Notes: generated by a model from the letters alone, not told the origin. Numbered from the stretch's first letter, positions 29,780-43,229 are shown. The stretch is 64,000 bases of DNA from Pomacea canaliculata (GCF_003073045.1 NC_037596.1:6777416-6841415), one strand, 5' to 3'. Made by a program: numbers and translations.

Positions 29780-30700
29780 GGGTACTTTTCCAGACTTCTG
29801 TAAAATATCTTGGTGTGTATCTTGATCAAGCGCTTTCCATAAAAAACATGTTAGCTCCATTTACCGAGCAACTTTCTTGCAACTTTCAGGGTTGCAAGTA
29901 ATCTGTTGGAAAATACTTCTACTAGACTTGTCTTTGCACTGGTCACTTCGCGACTTCTGCAACTCTGGGTCATTTTCTTGTACATTGTTTCTCTGTGAAA
30001 CCGGATCTTTTCCGTGCAAAGAGTTCACAACAAGGATGCTCACCATATTGTCTTTAAATCAAAGCATGCTCACATTACACCATTGACAAGGAAGCTACAT
30101 TGGTTGTCAGTGAAGTTTCGTATACTTTACAATATAGTCACCCTAGCTTGTCGCCATTTTGAGGGCAGAGTGACAGCTTATTTTTCTGCGACATTCTCTA
30201 CAAATATTTTACCTCTAGGCCAGACCTGGGCAAAGGCCGGCCCGCGGGCCGGATCCGGCCCGCCTCCTGTCTCTGACCGGCCCACCCGCTGGCCCGCCCG
30301 CCAGTATACACTACATATACAGTATTGGGCAACACTGAGTTAACTATATTAGTCCGGCCCTCTAAGACCATCCCAATTTCTCATGCGGCCCCTTGGGAAA
30401 ATTAATTGCCCACCCCTGCTCTAGGCGTTTCTTTTCCTCTAAAGAAACGATACTGACCGTCCCTACGATTCACGGGTTTATATTTATATGTACTAGCTGT
30501 TTACCTTCCCTTCAACCGAGACATATATTATCATTGTTAGAATATAACCAGCGGCTGAAGAATCACTTGCTCACTTGTTCCTTTGAGTGAAGGTATGTTG
30601 TTTAGATAATATATAATCTTATACTGTTTCCTTGTATCATAGTTTGTACAATTTATGTGAAGCGCTGGGTGCCATTAAGAAATAATTATATTATTATTAC
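29780..30700 (+). mobile_element. L2/CR1-like LINE 3' fragment, interrupted by a MITE
   Basis: Plus-strand translation shows the end of a reverse transcriptase (SVKYLGVYLDQAL) and the tail region HITPLTRKLHWLSVKFRI...LACRHFEG, a motif common near the C-terminus of L2/CR1-group LINEs. After the hAT MITE at 30221-30418 it resumes with SLLEYNQRLKNHLL and ends in a short AT-rich repeat near 30690. The frame is broken several times. It is 5'-truncated and inactive. Confidence 0.75.
30221..30418. mobile_element. hAT-type MITE (family shared with 10767-10946)
   Basis: Termini CAGACCTGGGCAAAGG and TTGCCCACCCCTG, with a perfect 8-bp target duplication CTCTAGGC at 30213-30220 and 30419-30426. It is nested in the LINE fragment and so is younger than it. 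Confidence 0.93.
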
Positions 30701-33344
30701 AAACCGCTCTAACACACTCACATGCATACACAAGTAGAATTATGTGTATGTTTCTTATGTTGGAGTGTGCGTGCGTACGTCCGTGCGTCCGTGTGCGTGT
30801 GTGTGTGTGCACGCGCATAAAGCTTTTTAGAGACATCAGCAGAACATGAATTTTAAGATTTTGACACAAGACACAAACATAAACGCACAAAAGCACACGT
30901 ACATACAGATAAAACACACACACACACTCACACACACAAGCATACACTCAGAAACATAAACATCTCCTGACAACAAAATTCTTCCTCATGTTGTAGAGGA
31001 AAGTCACCGCCAAGAGGACTGGTCTTACATCTGACACTGATCACTTATCAAGTTGCTATATGTCGCTTCGTGTAGCTAGTTTAACATTTCTTAGAAGCAC
31101 TTTTCATTTTTAAAGAACATAAACAAGACTGCCAAATACATGAGACTGATCAGATTTTGTCTCTAAGGGACTAGTACAAACGTGCTTTGAACAGAAGACC
31201 ACAACATTAGACATCTCATGTACATGTTTATACGTGTTTATTGAAACGTGCATTAAAGCAGTAACGTTATAGGATAACACGAGAGAGATTTCGAACAAAG
31301 TTTTATTTGAAAGAGCTTCCCTTGTCAAATGCGTTCATACAGATTCTACCTGCACAAAAAAAAAAAAAAAAAAAAAAAAAAACAAGGATAGAGAAAGGAC
31401 AATTTCCATAAAAACAAATTGGGTATAATGAAACGATGTAAGTATAATTACCATTATTTTAAAAAAAATCAACGTTTATGCGCACTCATGTTGCACACTT
31501 AGGCAATTTTTAAAAATCTTACCACAAAGTATTTTATGCACTCTTATCGTACTAATCTTTCTGATAAGAACAGATATTGAATGTGCTATTGAAAATAAGT
31601 TTTGAGCTTTTAAAATATAAATATACAGGCAGCACAACAGAAAGACAAAACGGTAGACAGAAAGGAACACCGGCAGAATGACAGACAGAGTGAAAGATAG
31701 GCAAACAAATTTGTCATTGAAATTTAAAAAAAAAATGATACAACGAACAACAACCCCCCCCAAAAAAAAAACAACAAACAACAAACAAACAAAAAACCAA
31801 AATGAAAAAAAAAAGAAAAATGTAAAAAGGAGAGAATAAAAGAAACAAAACATCAGAAACAATGGAAACGAAATTCCATAAATGCAAACTGAAAAGCCTG
31901 GCCGCTCATTTTTTTCTTTCTTTTTGCCGTCCAAACACTTCACTCTCCAACAACCAAAAGGTGAGGGCACAAGCTTTACCTGTACTTTACCTAACCCCTT
32001 CCTGTACGTGCCAGGGGTCGTGACCTTCCAGCGGTGACTTTCGTCGTGCCGCCTAACGCTTACGAAACCTCGACATGGAAGATGTCCGCGTATGAGGTGA
32101 CAGCACAAGTGGAGTCGTATGATTACAAACAATACTCTCACAGCTCGTATATAAGAGGAAGTCCGCTTCCGAAAATGGAAATCATTTCCAGCATTGTCAA
32201 CTGGCGATTTCCGGAGGACCGATCATATTGCTTTTGAAATTACAAGTTTGGTTTTTCCGTGGTTCTGAAGACGGCTCCGTCAGCTTTGAATGTGATACCT
32301 ACAACTTGTAACTTTTTCCTTTTCAACATAATTATTTAAAAAATATAATCATAGTTTTTGTATGAAATAAAAATATGCGCGTGCGTGCGTGCGTGTGTGT
32401 GTGTGTGTGTGAGGGGGAGGAGCGTGATGTGGATGCTGTGCGAACGTGTGCGTGCGTCTAAGTGCGTGTGGGGTCGAGTGAGAGTTTTACTGTGTTTTTG
32501 TAGATGTGCTAAAGCTTTGGTAGTGTTGTTGTTTATCATACGTTGCCATCTCTAACAACATTGAAGTGAATTTTACAGCAAAGATATTCCACAATTTTGC
32601 TGCCGACAGCAGAATCTATTCTGGGTTACAAAAAGAAAATCCACTGTTTATAACAGTTGCCTACTGCCGAGAGAGGTAGGTCTACAAACCTGTCTCTATC
32701 TACTTAAATAATTTTACAGAATAATAAATAGTAAGCATATCTCGCAATTTGTGTTAATAATATTCAACATTATTAAACATCCTGTTAACACATGTGAGCT
32801 GATGTGGATGTTGCTCTATATTTTCTTAGGACTTGAACTTAGCTGCATTAACTTACCTTTGTAGCGCACATCTTCCACGTATGAAGAGAAATTTATTTAT
32901 TTATTGTCAGCCTGGAGACATTTTTCCCAATAGCAAAATCAAATACTGAATAATATTTAGATGAGTTGGTTTAACTTACAAAAAGATGTTAATTTTCAAA
33001 AAAATCACAGTGAAAAACTGTTTTGTTTGCGACCCTACACCCCTTTAAACATTGGTGTTCTGAATTTTGGTGAGGTCTAGGTTTTATTTACTGTGAGGTC
33101 ACAATAGCAATCCTTCATTAGCATATACACTGTACTTGAATTTCTGACACTGGCTGCTGCCTATAGAGACGTAGAGTTTCTCGTTAAAAAGTAATTAAAA
33201 CCCCCTTCTCAGTTTGGTAACAAACTATGGGGAGCGCTAATTTTAAAATCCGAATACTGAAAATGAATTTTCATAATCTTAAATTTCGTTAAACTGGAGT
33301 GATGACACCCCCAAAAAATATATAAAAATGATTCAATTACATAC
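30701..33344. other. intergenic between the LINE relic and IgC exon 5
   Basis: Holds GT/CA repeats (30770-30830, 30912-30935 and 32380-32412), a poly(A) run of about 30 at 31353-31382 and A-rich low complexity at 31745-31830. IgC must continue into this stretch, since exon 5 ends at a donor, but no anchor exon could be supported. A minus-strand acceptor (ATTCATTTTCAG, near 33270) would lead after four codons to a stop, which would give a secreted form. Confidence 0.4.
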
Positions 33345-36300
33345 ATGGTACACCGGCAGTGTAGAGTGCTCCTGGAATCTCCTCTCTCTCCCACACAACA
33401 TCACATCTGACCCAGATGTTGTCATCGGATACACTCAAGGTTTGTGAATAATGATATTCGTGTGGGTTGCCATCGTCCTTCTCGTTGTTGGCTGGCACCA
33501 TGATGTGGGTCTCATTCCCCACGAGCATCCGCAAATGTCCTATAGGCTGTCCCAAGTGAGTAGCAGTGCACGTGCAGTTGACTTGTGTCTGTCCCTGTGA
33601 ACAGGGCAGTGACTTGCATACAAGTCTTGGCGCTGAGGGTCTTTCTGCAGAAGAAATAACATTTTTTATTCGTTTTGTCTTCTTTCATAACTCCCTTACT
33701 TTGGCTGAATCGCAACAGTGGTGTTATTCTTCATTTTTTGTGTAATCAAGATTACATTGTATTCGACAAACAATCTTTAAAGTTTTTGTGTTTTAGATGT
33801 GTCTCAAAAGTTTCAATAAACGCCCACTTAATTGCTTATTCATAAGAGTCAAAATTGTTTGCATAATGCGCCGCTGGAAGACTAGACCGCCTCAAAACAA
33901 AACACACGAAAACAAGACAAGAACAATAAAGACATTTAAAGCCTTAGAAAAATCGAATTGGGGTCACCATTTGGTTTTAAAATAGCTGCTCGGAATACTT
34001 TTGTATTATTCGACTCTGAAAAATATATATATATATTGTGTATGTGTATGTAACAACTATTTTGTACCTTAAGCTGAGGAAATGAGGGAAGCATGTCCTG
34101 CAAAAGCGCATATACAATCAGTGACATGCTACAATCAAATTTTTCCGGGCTATGGTTTCGATGTCGTTGCCATCCCACTGAACTGAGCCAGAAAAAAGAT
34201 GTGTCACGTGAGGCAAAGTCATCATCTTTGCTTGGATTTCTACACTTGTTTTCGTAGGCAATGAAGCAGACAGCCTTCACTATATATATTTGCTAAAAAG
34301 TGTCGCCATAAACATGAATTATTATTTCTTTAATTTTTATGCTTCTGCAATTCAATAGCTAATGAACTGGGAAGTCATATTAATTTTTGTTAAGAAGTGT
34401 CGCCATAAACTTGAATTATTATTTCTTTAATTTTTATGCTTCTGCAATTCAATCGTTAATGAACTGGGAAGTAGCATTAATTGTAGTAAGTGTCGTTATG
34501 TTTCGGGCGGGGAGGGGGGAGAGATCAAAAGAACAATGCCTGCATTGCTGTATTAGCTGTGCCACTCATTACTGTTACAAAAAGGAAGAAGATAAGTACC
34601 GACTGAGTACCACTTCTGTTCCTTTGTAAAATTGGCGGAGTAGGTCAATCCTCCTGGGAAGACAACCACTTCAAAACCATAGTTTCCTTCCTCTGCTGAC
34701 AAAGTAGAGTTGAACCGACAGGAACCCGACATCTTCACTTCGCTCTCTGTGATGTAGTCGTTTGTTGCTGATGTCACCATGGTTTCTGTTCCCAGGCTTT
34801 TTGTTTCTGACTTTGTATGAAAATTACAATAAAAACTGGAAGTTTACAACTAATACATTATCAAAATTAAAAGTACTACTGCTATTACTTCCAACCTAGA
34901 TTTATGCTGCTGAATGTGGGTATTTGTATTGTTTGCTTCTGTCGTGCACACGTATATATATATATAAAATACGAAGAAAATCATGGAGATTCTTGAACCA
35001 GACAGACGAACAGAAGAAAAGAAAGAGGACAGACTAGGCAGAGTGTGGAGGGACACAGCGGAAGTGGTGGATGGAAAGATGGAGAACTAAAGGTCATAAT
35101 CAGGATGGAGTGACTGACAGAATCAGCAGCAACCTTCGCTAATATATCATTCACCTGTCTGTATTCAGTACGTACATCTTTCAGTCGAAATAGTTGACAG
35201 GTGTAAACGCCCCGCGAGGAGTAGACTTTCCCAATGACACAGGACACAAGGACAGACCAGGATGTAATGTCTGCACGACATGACACGTCCTCCGGGAGAG
35301 CTGTTTAGCAATCGATGAGAGTAAGAATGAGTATTTTAGTGAGTAAAGAAAAACAGGAAACGAAAGAGAAGTTAGAGCGAGGAAAAGAGGAAAGTAAAAC
35401 GACACGGCGCATGCAGAATGAAGAACATAGCTTGTGCAATTTTTTATAGGGGAATGGGGGAACAACATATTTCTCCAGCTTTCTTATTGACTGAAGACTT
35501 CACAACTTGACCACATCCATATACTCCACAATCCTGCCGTCTATATTATGTGCATTGTGATTTCGTATCTGTGTGTATCTCGAGAACTGTACAGGGTATT
35601 TGCTCAGATTTATACCGACCTTTCTTCGGAAAAATTCCTCTAGTCCTTTAATGAAATGGCTGACTAAAGAAGCACATCTTACACACAAGGTTAAGGCCAC
35701 AGCTTGCTGACAGCAGGTCTCCGGACGTCTCCGTACACACGAGGCTCCCGTTCACAAGTTGTAACAGCCGCCATATCTTTGTGGTGTTGACGACATCAAC
35801 GATCACATTTCTCTGACCGTTCATCGCATCAGCCACGAAGAGACCGTGGAAGGTGGTGGAGGTGTAGCAGTAGTTCTCGTGGCACTCCGCCAGCAGCTCC
35901 GAATCCTGGAGGTTTCCAGGCTGTTCGTGGAATTCCACTCGCCACTGAGCAGGCCCGTCAGCAATGCACGTGAAGTTCGTTTTTTGTCCAAGCGTGACGT
36001 CAGTGATTGTATTGTTCCCGCATGGCAACACTGTCACACCTGTTATTCAAGAACAAAGGGGAGTTAGCTAACTGACAGAACTGCTTAAGTGAGACACGCT
36101 GACTAAATATAATATGGGAAATGTAGGAGAAAAACAGACCTTACCATACGAAAAAAAGAATGTGTACATGACTCCACATACACGAGAGAGAGAGAGAGAG
36201 GGAAAGAAAGAGAGAGATAAGCGTCTTATTTAGATGAATGCAATTGATTTAATAGTCCAAGCACGGTTTTGTCTTGTTCTGAGATCCTGGAATAAGTTCA

Positions 36301-36467
36301 AAAGTTATACTTAAATGATGATTACATGCCTTTTGTTAGGGAAGGGACGGGTTGTCAAGCACCTTTTAAGTCATTATTCAAAACGTAAAATTTTCGAGGA
36401 AAAAAATGACTTCACCTTCAGATATGGACATCCCAAACACAAGCAGAAGAGTGTGTATTGCTTTCAT
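33345..36467 (-). CDS. IgC: three-Ig-domain secreted/membrane protein, family I
   Basis: Five exons on the minus strand: 36416-36467 (signal peptide MKAIHTLLLVFGMSISE), 35683-36039 (domain 1), 35176-35300 plus 34600-34810 (domain 2) and 33345-33644 (domain 3). Phases 1, 1, 0, 1, 1 match IgB. Domain 1: TNFTC, Trp in AQWRVEF, ENYCYTS, NGSLVC. Domain 2: LPEDVSC, VSCVIGKVYSSRGVYTC, then SGSCRFNSTL. Domain 3: VNCTCTATHLGQPIGH and IWVRCDVVW. Several N-glycosylation sequons (for example in GNNT, NTTK, NGS). No internal stop. It stands head-to-head with G3a (start codons about 1.5 kb apart). Its upstream half (exons 1-3) belongs to the duplicated array; the two relics to the right derive from the same gene. 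The 3' end is unresolved. Confidence 0.87.
34298..34491. repeat. two-copy tandem repeat, unit about 96 bp
   Basis: The stretch starting AAGTGTCGCCATAAAC occurs at 34298 and again at about 34395 with only a few changes. It lies in intron 4 of IgC. Confidence 0.85.
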
Positions 36468-38003
36468 TGTCAAGATGTGCGGATCTTAAAGCTACCTGTT
36501 GGTCCTGAAAACCTTGAGGCAACAGGACAGCCCAGGGAGGATTGTGCTGTAAGCAGCTATAGACAGTCCACCCAATGTTTCTCCAAACGACGGTAGACAG
36601 GTCAGTCAGCTTTCTGATGTGCAGCTATAAAACTCAGAAGCAAAATAGGTGTTCGTAAAGTCTAGAGAAGATCCAGGCTTGACATACGAATGACATCCAT
36701 GCGCAGTTACACACTTTTTGACTTACACACATCCTTGTCATGCCGAAAGCGAAAAAGTGGAAGTAATTGCAGTGCACATTCAAATCACGACCTCGTATTA
36801 CTGGACTGCTGGCAGACAACTTAAACGACGCATGCTTGTACAAAGCTTCCGGTTTTGTCACATTCATTGTTTAGGCTCGCCGAGACTAACAGCGAATTTC
36901 GCAAGAGGCTAAGCACTGGTCTTGGCAGACAGTCCACCTGTACAAGTCCGTGTTCAAACTGCACAAAATCTCTGACAAATGGCGTCTCTATTGGAAATTT
37001 AGCTTATCGTTGAACTTATTATGAACCTGAAGGGTAGTTATATCTTACGAAAGCCAAACCAGTGAAAGCAGGGAAAGTCACAAGTAAAGTTCTTTCAAGA
37101 CTATACATGCATAAAACAAAAAAACTTCGTTTAATAGCGCTCTTGACAATAACTCCAAGTTACAAGTTAGTATGTCCTCCTTTCCAATGATTCTATCGTA
37201 AATTTCGAGTTTTTGTGTGTTCTGCAACTGTGTTATAAAATGATCATTAAAAAAACTTCTATAGCTATCAAACCTTTTCTGAGCTTGTTTGCTTTCTTCC
37301 AGAATATTTTCATAAGTCATAACTGCTTCTTTATTCACAAGTGTGAAATCTTCTTTGTCATTCACATAATATTTTTTCCGCTTTGTGTTTTCTTACTTGT
37401 AGTCATAGATTTTGGCTGCTTTCTGTAAGCATACCTCGCTAGGAGTTCGATTCTGGGTAGGAGATCCTATATCCTGCTACACCGGAGTGTCTTTAAAAAA
37501 TGACAAGAAATAAAAATTTGGTTAAAAATTAAATGTCCACAGTGAAAACTTAACTCGAACCTTCCGTAACTCGATTTCTTCATCGGTCTCTTAAAGTTTC
37601 GACTTTTATACAAATTTAATTAACCCTAACCCTTTATATACAAATTTTAAAAAAAGTCAAACTTAAAAGTCATACATATATATGAAAAGACTTGTTGAAT
37701 CTTTTGTCTTTCAGTTGATACAATCCTCTGTATAGCATGAGCTTATCTTCTTTTACAAATGATAATAAATGTTCGGTTACTGATTATGTCAATACGCTCC
37801 GAGCTCTTCTAATCAGTCGTCCCTTGACGGGTATCGATACAGATCTGTCGTTGGGTTCAGAGGGGAAAGGAATCAGGGCTGGCAACTCTGTTGCGTTGTT
37901 GCGTAGGTAGAGTAGGCTCCCCTGCTTCTGCACAACCGTTAACGAAGACAGAAAGTACATTCCACTCAGGAAGTCGCCAGGGTGCAACTGTCACCAAAAA
38001 GTT
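36468..38003. other. divergent intergenic spacer IgC / G3a
   Basis: About 1.5 kb between the two start codons, presumably with both promoters. Conserved in units 2 and 3. It includes the unrecognised minus-strand frame at 37078-37395, a tRNA B-box-like GAGTTCGATTCTGG on the plus strand near 37445, and two CCCTAA units near 37625. No core promoter element could be assigned. Confidence 0.5.
37078..37395 (-). CDS. unrecognised conserved open frame, repeated in all three units
   Basis: Open frame of about 100 codons on the minus strand with protein-like composition, including YYVNDKEDFTLVNKEA, YENILEESKQAQKRFDSYRS and EIYDRIIGKEDILTC. Related sequence is present at 46580-46900 and 54600-54880 but disrupted there. 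I do not recognise the family. It may be a fragment of a gene or of an old mobile element carried along in the duplication; expression is unknown. Confidence 0.4.
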
Positions 38004-41000
38004 ATGGGATTTCAGATTATATCATTGTTCGTCTTCTCTCTAATGCCATTAAGTAAGAGTTGTGTGCTTTTATTGCTAGTGTTACTCAATATTTCTTTTT
38101 ATACGTACTCGCACTCCAACACTAGTTGCGAAAAGTGCAGCATTATTGAAATTATTTTTATTTATGATTACAATTGGCATTGTTCGACAATGCCTTTCTG
38201 TGTGTTTGCATATGCAGATGTGTATGTGAAGTGTAAATAAATATTATTACATTTTATCCATAAGTACGTTTATACAGTCTAGCCTTTAGTGTCTTATTTA
38301 GATCTATTTCATTTTGTTTGCAGCATGGGGGCTTGGTGTGGAGTTAAATTGTCCAGTCACCTTCAGTAGTGGCATAAACAACGTTACTTGCAAGATCAAT
38401 AAGACAGCCATTGAAAATGCTGATTGTAGTTACATGCAAAGGTCGGTTACATTTGACTTTAAGGTGAAATCTACTACAAGCACCGTGTGCTATATTGCAT
38501 ATAACACTTCACAAATCTGCACTGAAGACTCACATACAGAGGATTGCTTTTGTAATAAACAAGTTGGTGATATTTTGGAGTATGTATATATTTTCCAGTA
38601 CAACAGTTCTGTACACAAACATGGAAGTTTGGAGTGCAAACTTTGCATTTTACCAAAATTTCACCTTAATGAAACAACCACTGATGGCTGCAAAAACTTT
38701 ACAGAAGAGGGTGAGTGAAATTTGTATAATTTTGATTCAGCATTCTATCTCTTGTTTGGCATTAATGAAGCAGATTAAATTACAAATTTATAAACCTGTG
38801 TTCAGACGGGTGCGCCGAACAATTCATTCCACTAGATGCTGGACTGCAGACAGTGTTGCAAGCTTACAAGGCTGTTTTGAATGTACTGACTGGGATGTCT
38901 TTTTAGAAGCATGTCCTAATCTGAACGACTTAGTAAACACCATCTCTTCATATATCACCGTTTGTGTAGATTGCACCATTCCATCAAAACAGTTTGTGCT
39001 TTATCCTAACAACAAACCTTCGGTGACTAAGATCCTGAAAGCAGTGCTTAATAAAAAGAAACATGTGTTCTTCACGGGTTCTGCCCACGACAGAAGATTG
39101 GTACATAGAGAGGTCCGTGATGCTATCCGTCGGGCCAAGGTGAAGCACAAGTCAAAAATAGAGTCTCAGTTTGCTACAGGTAACATCCGAGGAGCTTGGC
39201 AGGGACTCAACAACATGGCCAATATTGTCGATCGGAGTAAGAGGTCAAAAGCCAAAATCTCGATCTCAGGCGTTGACAGTACGGCCCTGCCTAATGTTCT
39301 TAATGCTTTCTTCGCTCGTTTCGGGACTCATGACTTCTCAGTGCAAATTAAAGATGTGCTTAGTTCTCTTCACCCTGTACAGAAGGTTGAGATTTGTCAT
39401 GAACAAGTTGTGGAGCTCTTTCAGCGAGTAAATATTCGCAAGGCGTCCGGTCCGGATGGAATTTGTGGCAGGACATTACGTTTCTGCGCGCACCAACTTG
39501 GAGGCATTTTTCAACATCTTCAGCGCTCTATGGAGTCACTCTCCATCCCAGCCGCTTGGAAATTGTCTACCATTGTCCCAGTTCCGGAGAAAGTTTCAGC
39601 TCGGCATCTCAATGACTTTAGACCAGTGGCCTTAACATCGTTGGTCATGAAAGTATTTGAGACAATCATCAAGGCATTGATTCTTAAAGCCACTAACAAT
39701 TGTCTTCATCCCTTGCAATTTGCATACCGGTCCAAACGAAGTATTGATGATGCTAAACTGTTCATCCTCCACATTTTACTCAAACACCTGGAGAATCCTC
39801 AAGCCCATGCTCGACTGTTGTTTGCTGATTTCTCGTCGATCTTCAACACTATTCAGCCACATATCCTAGCTAGAAGACTCCTAGACGAGTTTTCCCTTGA
39901 CCATTAGCTGATGTCATGGATCATTCACTTTTTGGTTGACAGGCAGCAACGAGTTCTTGTCAATGGCACTTTTTCCGACCTAATCACCACGTGCACCAGC
40001 TCACCTCAGAGCTGTGTTCTATCCCCGCTTCTGTTTATTCTGTACACCAACAGTTCTCGCAGTCGTCATGAGGGTCACTATCTTGTCAAATTCTCTGATG
40101 ACACTGCACTACTGTCTCTCCTTAGCGGGCCAGTGCATACCCACGGTGTAGCTTTGGAGGAATTCATTGTCTGGTGCGATGACAACTTTCTAGAGCTTAA
40201 TGTGAGTAAGACGAAAGAGATTGTCTTTGATTTCCGTCGGAATTCTTCACCATGTTCTGTGAGTGCCATCAATGGCAAGGAGGTGGAAATTGTTTCTGCT
40301 TTTAAATACCTGGGCACCATCTTCGATAGGCGACTTTTCTGGGATGTCGACACTCAACATGTCGTGAAGAAGGTTCAACAACTCCTCTTCCTTCTTCGGA
40401 AGCTGAAGTCTTTCTCTGTCTCCCACCAATTTCTTCAGCTTTTTTACAAATCGCACAAAGAGAGCGTACTGTCCTTCTCGTTTATTTGTTTTTACAACAG
40501 AGAACCAATGCTCTAGGGTATGAAATCTATTAAACTACCTTACCTTTCTGCATAATGCGTAGTTATGGTGATCTCTGTATGATATTTGGTAGGAATGCAT
40601 ACCAGTGAAAGGAAACAAGCTGTTTTAGTTCCTTTCAACAGACAGAGCAAGTAATTTGGTTGTTGAATCTCTTAAATCAGTTCTACTTTGAATCTAACCC
40701 ACAATGTAGTTCACTTCATTCGTTACTGATTGTAAATATTGTATTAATATCAATAATTATGTATATATAAACAATGAGATAAGTACAATCTTTGAGGAAG
40801 GGCTGATACTTTAATGTGCATGTGTGACTGACTGCGTGTATGTGTGTGTTTGTTTAATTTTTTTTTTGTTAGTCATGTTGTCAGGAGAGGAGAATTCTCC
40901 TCGTAGCAGGGGACACATTAGCAGAACTGGACTAATTGTTGCTTGGATTTCACTGTTCAGGCAGCTACTACTTATGCTCTGTAAGTGATAATTTTCTCTG

Positions 41001-41306
41001 TGTTATCATTTACAATCATTGGAAATTCCTATGACACATGTAGTTTTTGTTTCTGATTTATTTTTAAAACTTAAAATAAAGAGAAGAGTTATGATATATT
41101 TGATACAGATTTGGTCATTTCAGTTTATTCATACCTTTATCTAAAGTTTATTCATAGTGTAATTCCTGATAAGTGAATAGTAGTTTGATTGTTGGTACTA
41201 TTCAGAGGATGGGTGGCTGGATGTATGTGCCCAAAGTTGGTATAGTTTATGAAGTTATTTTGATCTAAAACCAACATAATTTTTATGCCATCTTTTTTTT
41301 CCAGAA
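38004..41306 (+). CDS. G3a: small cysteine-rich, probably GPI-anchored surface protein, family II
   Basis: Four exons: 38004-38052 (signal peptide MGFQIISLFVFSLMPL), 38324-38710 (ectodomain), 40885-40980 (anchor) and 41305 onward. All introns are phase 1. The stop TAA is formed by splicing: T at 40980 joins AA at 41305-41306. The protein has 177 residues. The ectodomain has NNVTCKINKTAIENADC, STVCYIAYNTSQIC, EDCFCNKQVGD and ends GSLECKLC, with several sequons. The tail HISRTGLIVAWISLF...LLLML is hydrophobic to the very end, typical of a GPI signal, with Ser/Gly-rich sequence before it. Intron 2 carries a Rex1-like LINE, shared with G3b but absent from G3c. It is paired head-to-head with IgC. 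Ligand or receptor role inferred only. Confidence 0.85.
38786..40830 (+). mobile_element. Rex1-like (CR1-group) LINE in intron 2 of G3a, 5'-truncated
   Basis: Plus-strand frames 38790-39907 and 39911-40516 encode the linker and reverse transcriptase. Visible motifs: ASGPDGICGRTL, NDFRPVALTSLVMKVFE, motif A LLFADFSSIFNT, motif B with SPQSCVLSPLLFILY (Ser where Gly is usual), and motif C VKFSDDTALLSLL. A single TAG at 39906-39908 splits the domain. The endonuclease is missing, so it is 5'-truncated. Boundaries come from comparison with the empty intron of G3c; I saw no clear target duplication or poly(A) tail. Same strand as the host gene. Confidence 0.85.
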
Positions 41307-42765
41307 AAGATCAGGGGACACTACATCAGAACACAAAACCAACGACTTTGTATAGAGTACTGTTTGCCACCCGTGTAAGACACTAAGAACACTTCTTACA
41401 ATTATAAAGCAGCTTAAACTAGAGTGACCTGGCTGTACTGTTGAAGTCCATCCTTCCGTATACCTTGTCTATCCTTAAGGCTCACTTTTTGTGGGGAAAG
41501 ACAGTCCTTTTAAAGTATAAACAGGCATTTGTAGTCTTGGTTAAATTTCACAACAATAATAATAATCAGAAAAAAAGAAAGTTTCTGGGATAATTTTGAT
41601 ATGTTGTTGCTGTGAAGTGAGAAAACTGTACTTACACTAATGTACAAGCACAGCACAACTCCCTACTCTGTCCATGGAGCCACATGTTTCAAACTCTACA
41701 GGTCATCAACATTATTTCAGGACCCAGACTCATACTCACCTTTTTGTCAAGTCTTTCTCCCCATCAGTCTTAGCTTATCAACCTTCGAATGGTCCTGTTC
41801 ATTGCTCTTGCCATGAGATAGCCTCTGTTGCTGACATGGCGTAAAAAACCTACTAACAATCAGGCAGTGAATGAAGTCAGATATATTTTGTGGCTGATGA
41901 AAATGCTGATTTAATTTTTGTTGTTGCTGTGATTATTTGTAACTGAAGTTGTGAAAATGATGATTTATTGCATCTCTCTGCTTCTCAATGATGATTTAGC
42001 CCACCACTTGCCTTACACTTTATATAGAAAAATACTTTTGAAGTTAATGTACTTAAAAAGTATACTATTTTGAACTGTTTTGAGTAAAATTTGTGAACTG
42101 TATTTGCTTTGTGGCAATTATTAAAACAATTTTTATAAGGAAATATTGGTGCTTTTTTACATTTTTGCTTTATGAAAGCAGTTTACAACCCTTTCTCTGC
42201 TAAGCTGTTAGACGGGAAAAAATCTCTGTTTGCGTGTTGAATTTTTAATTTTTCTTTTAGAAATAAATAAAATTTTTATTATGCGATGTGGAAGAGAGTT
42301 CCACTGCTTAGCAGCACAGAGGGAGGACGCCCGTTGTCCGTATGTGACTGTCTGTGTGGGAGGGAGGATAGAATGTCGGCGTCCGATGAGGAGTGAAGGC
42401 TTCGGTCAGGAGTGTGGACATACTAAAGAGAAGGCATCTTATACTGGGTCATGCATCGACCTGATGATCAGTAAGTGCAGTCAGTCGATGTTTTAAAAGA
42501 ACTCTTGTCTTACCAGTCTTCTCAAACTTGAGCGCAGATGTCCATCTTCGCGCCAGGGGAAACTGTGTGCGCGTGTTTTCACATCCTCGGAAACGATATG
42601 GAAACATATATCACTTAGAATAATTGCGTTTGGTACAGTGACTACCTTCTGCTTTACTTTATAATATTTACTTTACTTTATAATAAGACTTCCAGTATTG
42701 TATCAGCTGCAACCATTTGTGTAAGTAAGAAGTCTGAAAGCTCCGATATACTTTTTAGGTCGTTG
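41307..42765 (+). other. 3' UTR and downstream of G3a
   Basis: Non-coding and conserved in the other two units. A stretch at about 42290-42440 (CCACTGCTTAGCAGCACAGA and onward) also occurs at 51960-52100 and 61110-61240. In the third unit it is preceded by a longer body, which suggests an old dispersed repeat older than the array. Poly(A) candidates lie near 42262 (AATAAA). Confidence 0.5.
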
Positions 42766-43229
42766 GGAAGTGAGTGAAAATCATGGAGATTGTTGAACCA
42801 GACAGACGAACAGAGGAAAAGAAAGAAGACTGACTAGACTGAGTGTCGAGACACAGCGGGAGTGTTGAATGGAAAGATGGAGAACTAAAGGTCATAATCA
42901 GGATGGAGTGACTGACAGAATCAGCAGCAACCTTCGCTAATAGATCATTCACCTGTCTGTATTCAGTGCGTACATCTTTCAGTCGAAACAGTTGACAGGT
43001 GTAAACTCCCCGCGAAGAGTAGACTTTCCCGATGACACAGGACACAAGGACAGACCAGGATGTAATGTCTGCTCGACATGACACGTCCTCCGGGAGATCT
43101 GTTTAGCAATCGATGCGTGTAATTATGAGTATTTCAGTGAGTAAAGAAAAAGAGGAAACGAAAGAGAAGTTAGAGCGAGGAGAAGAGGAAAGTAAAACGA
43201 CACGGCGCATGCAGAATTAAGAACATATA

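Noticed and set aside
31476-32141. 221-residue open frame on the minus strand
   Set aside because: The C-terminal two thirds is Phe/Leu/Val-rich and antisense to an A-rich low-complexity tract. The first part has possible splice signals but no domain and no paralog.
33200-33280. Acceptor after IgC exon 5 leading to a stop in four codons
   Set aside because: Possible secreted end, but IgB has no equivalent and only one splice signal supports it; mentioned in the intergenic entry and not annotated.
37620-37640. CCCTAACCCT telomere-like motif
   Set aside because: Only about two units, present in all three duplicated copies as ordinary spacer; not an interstitial telomere array.
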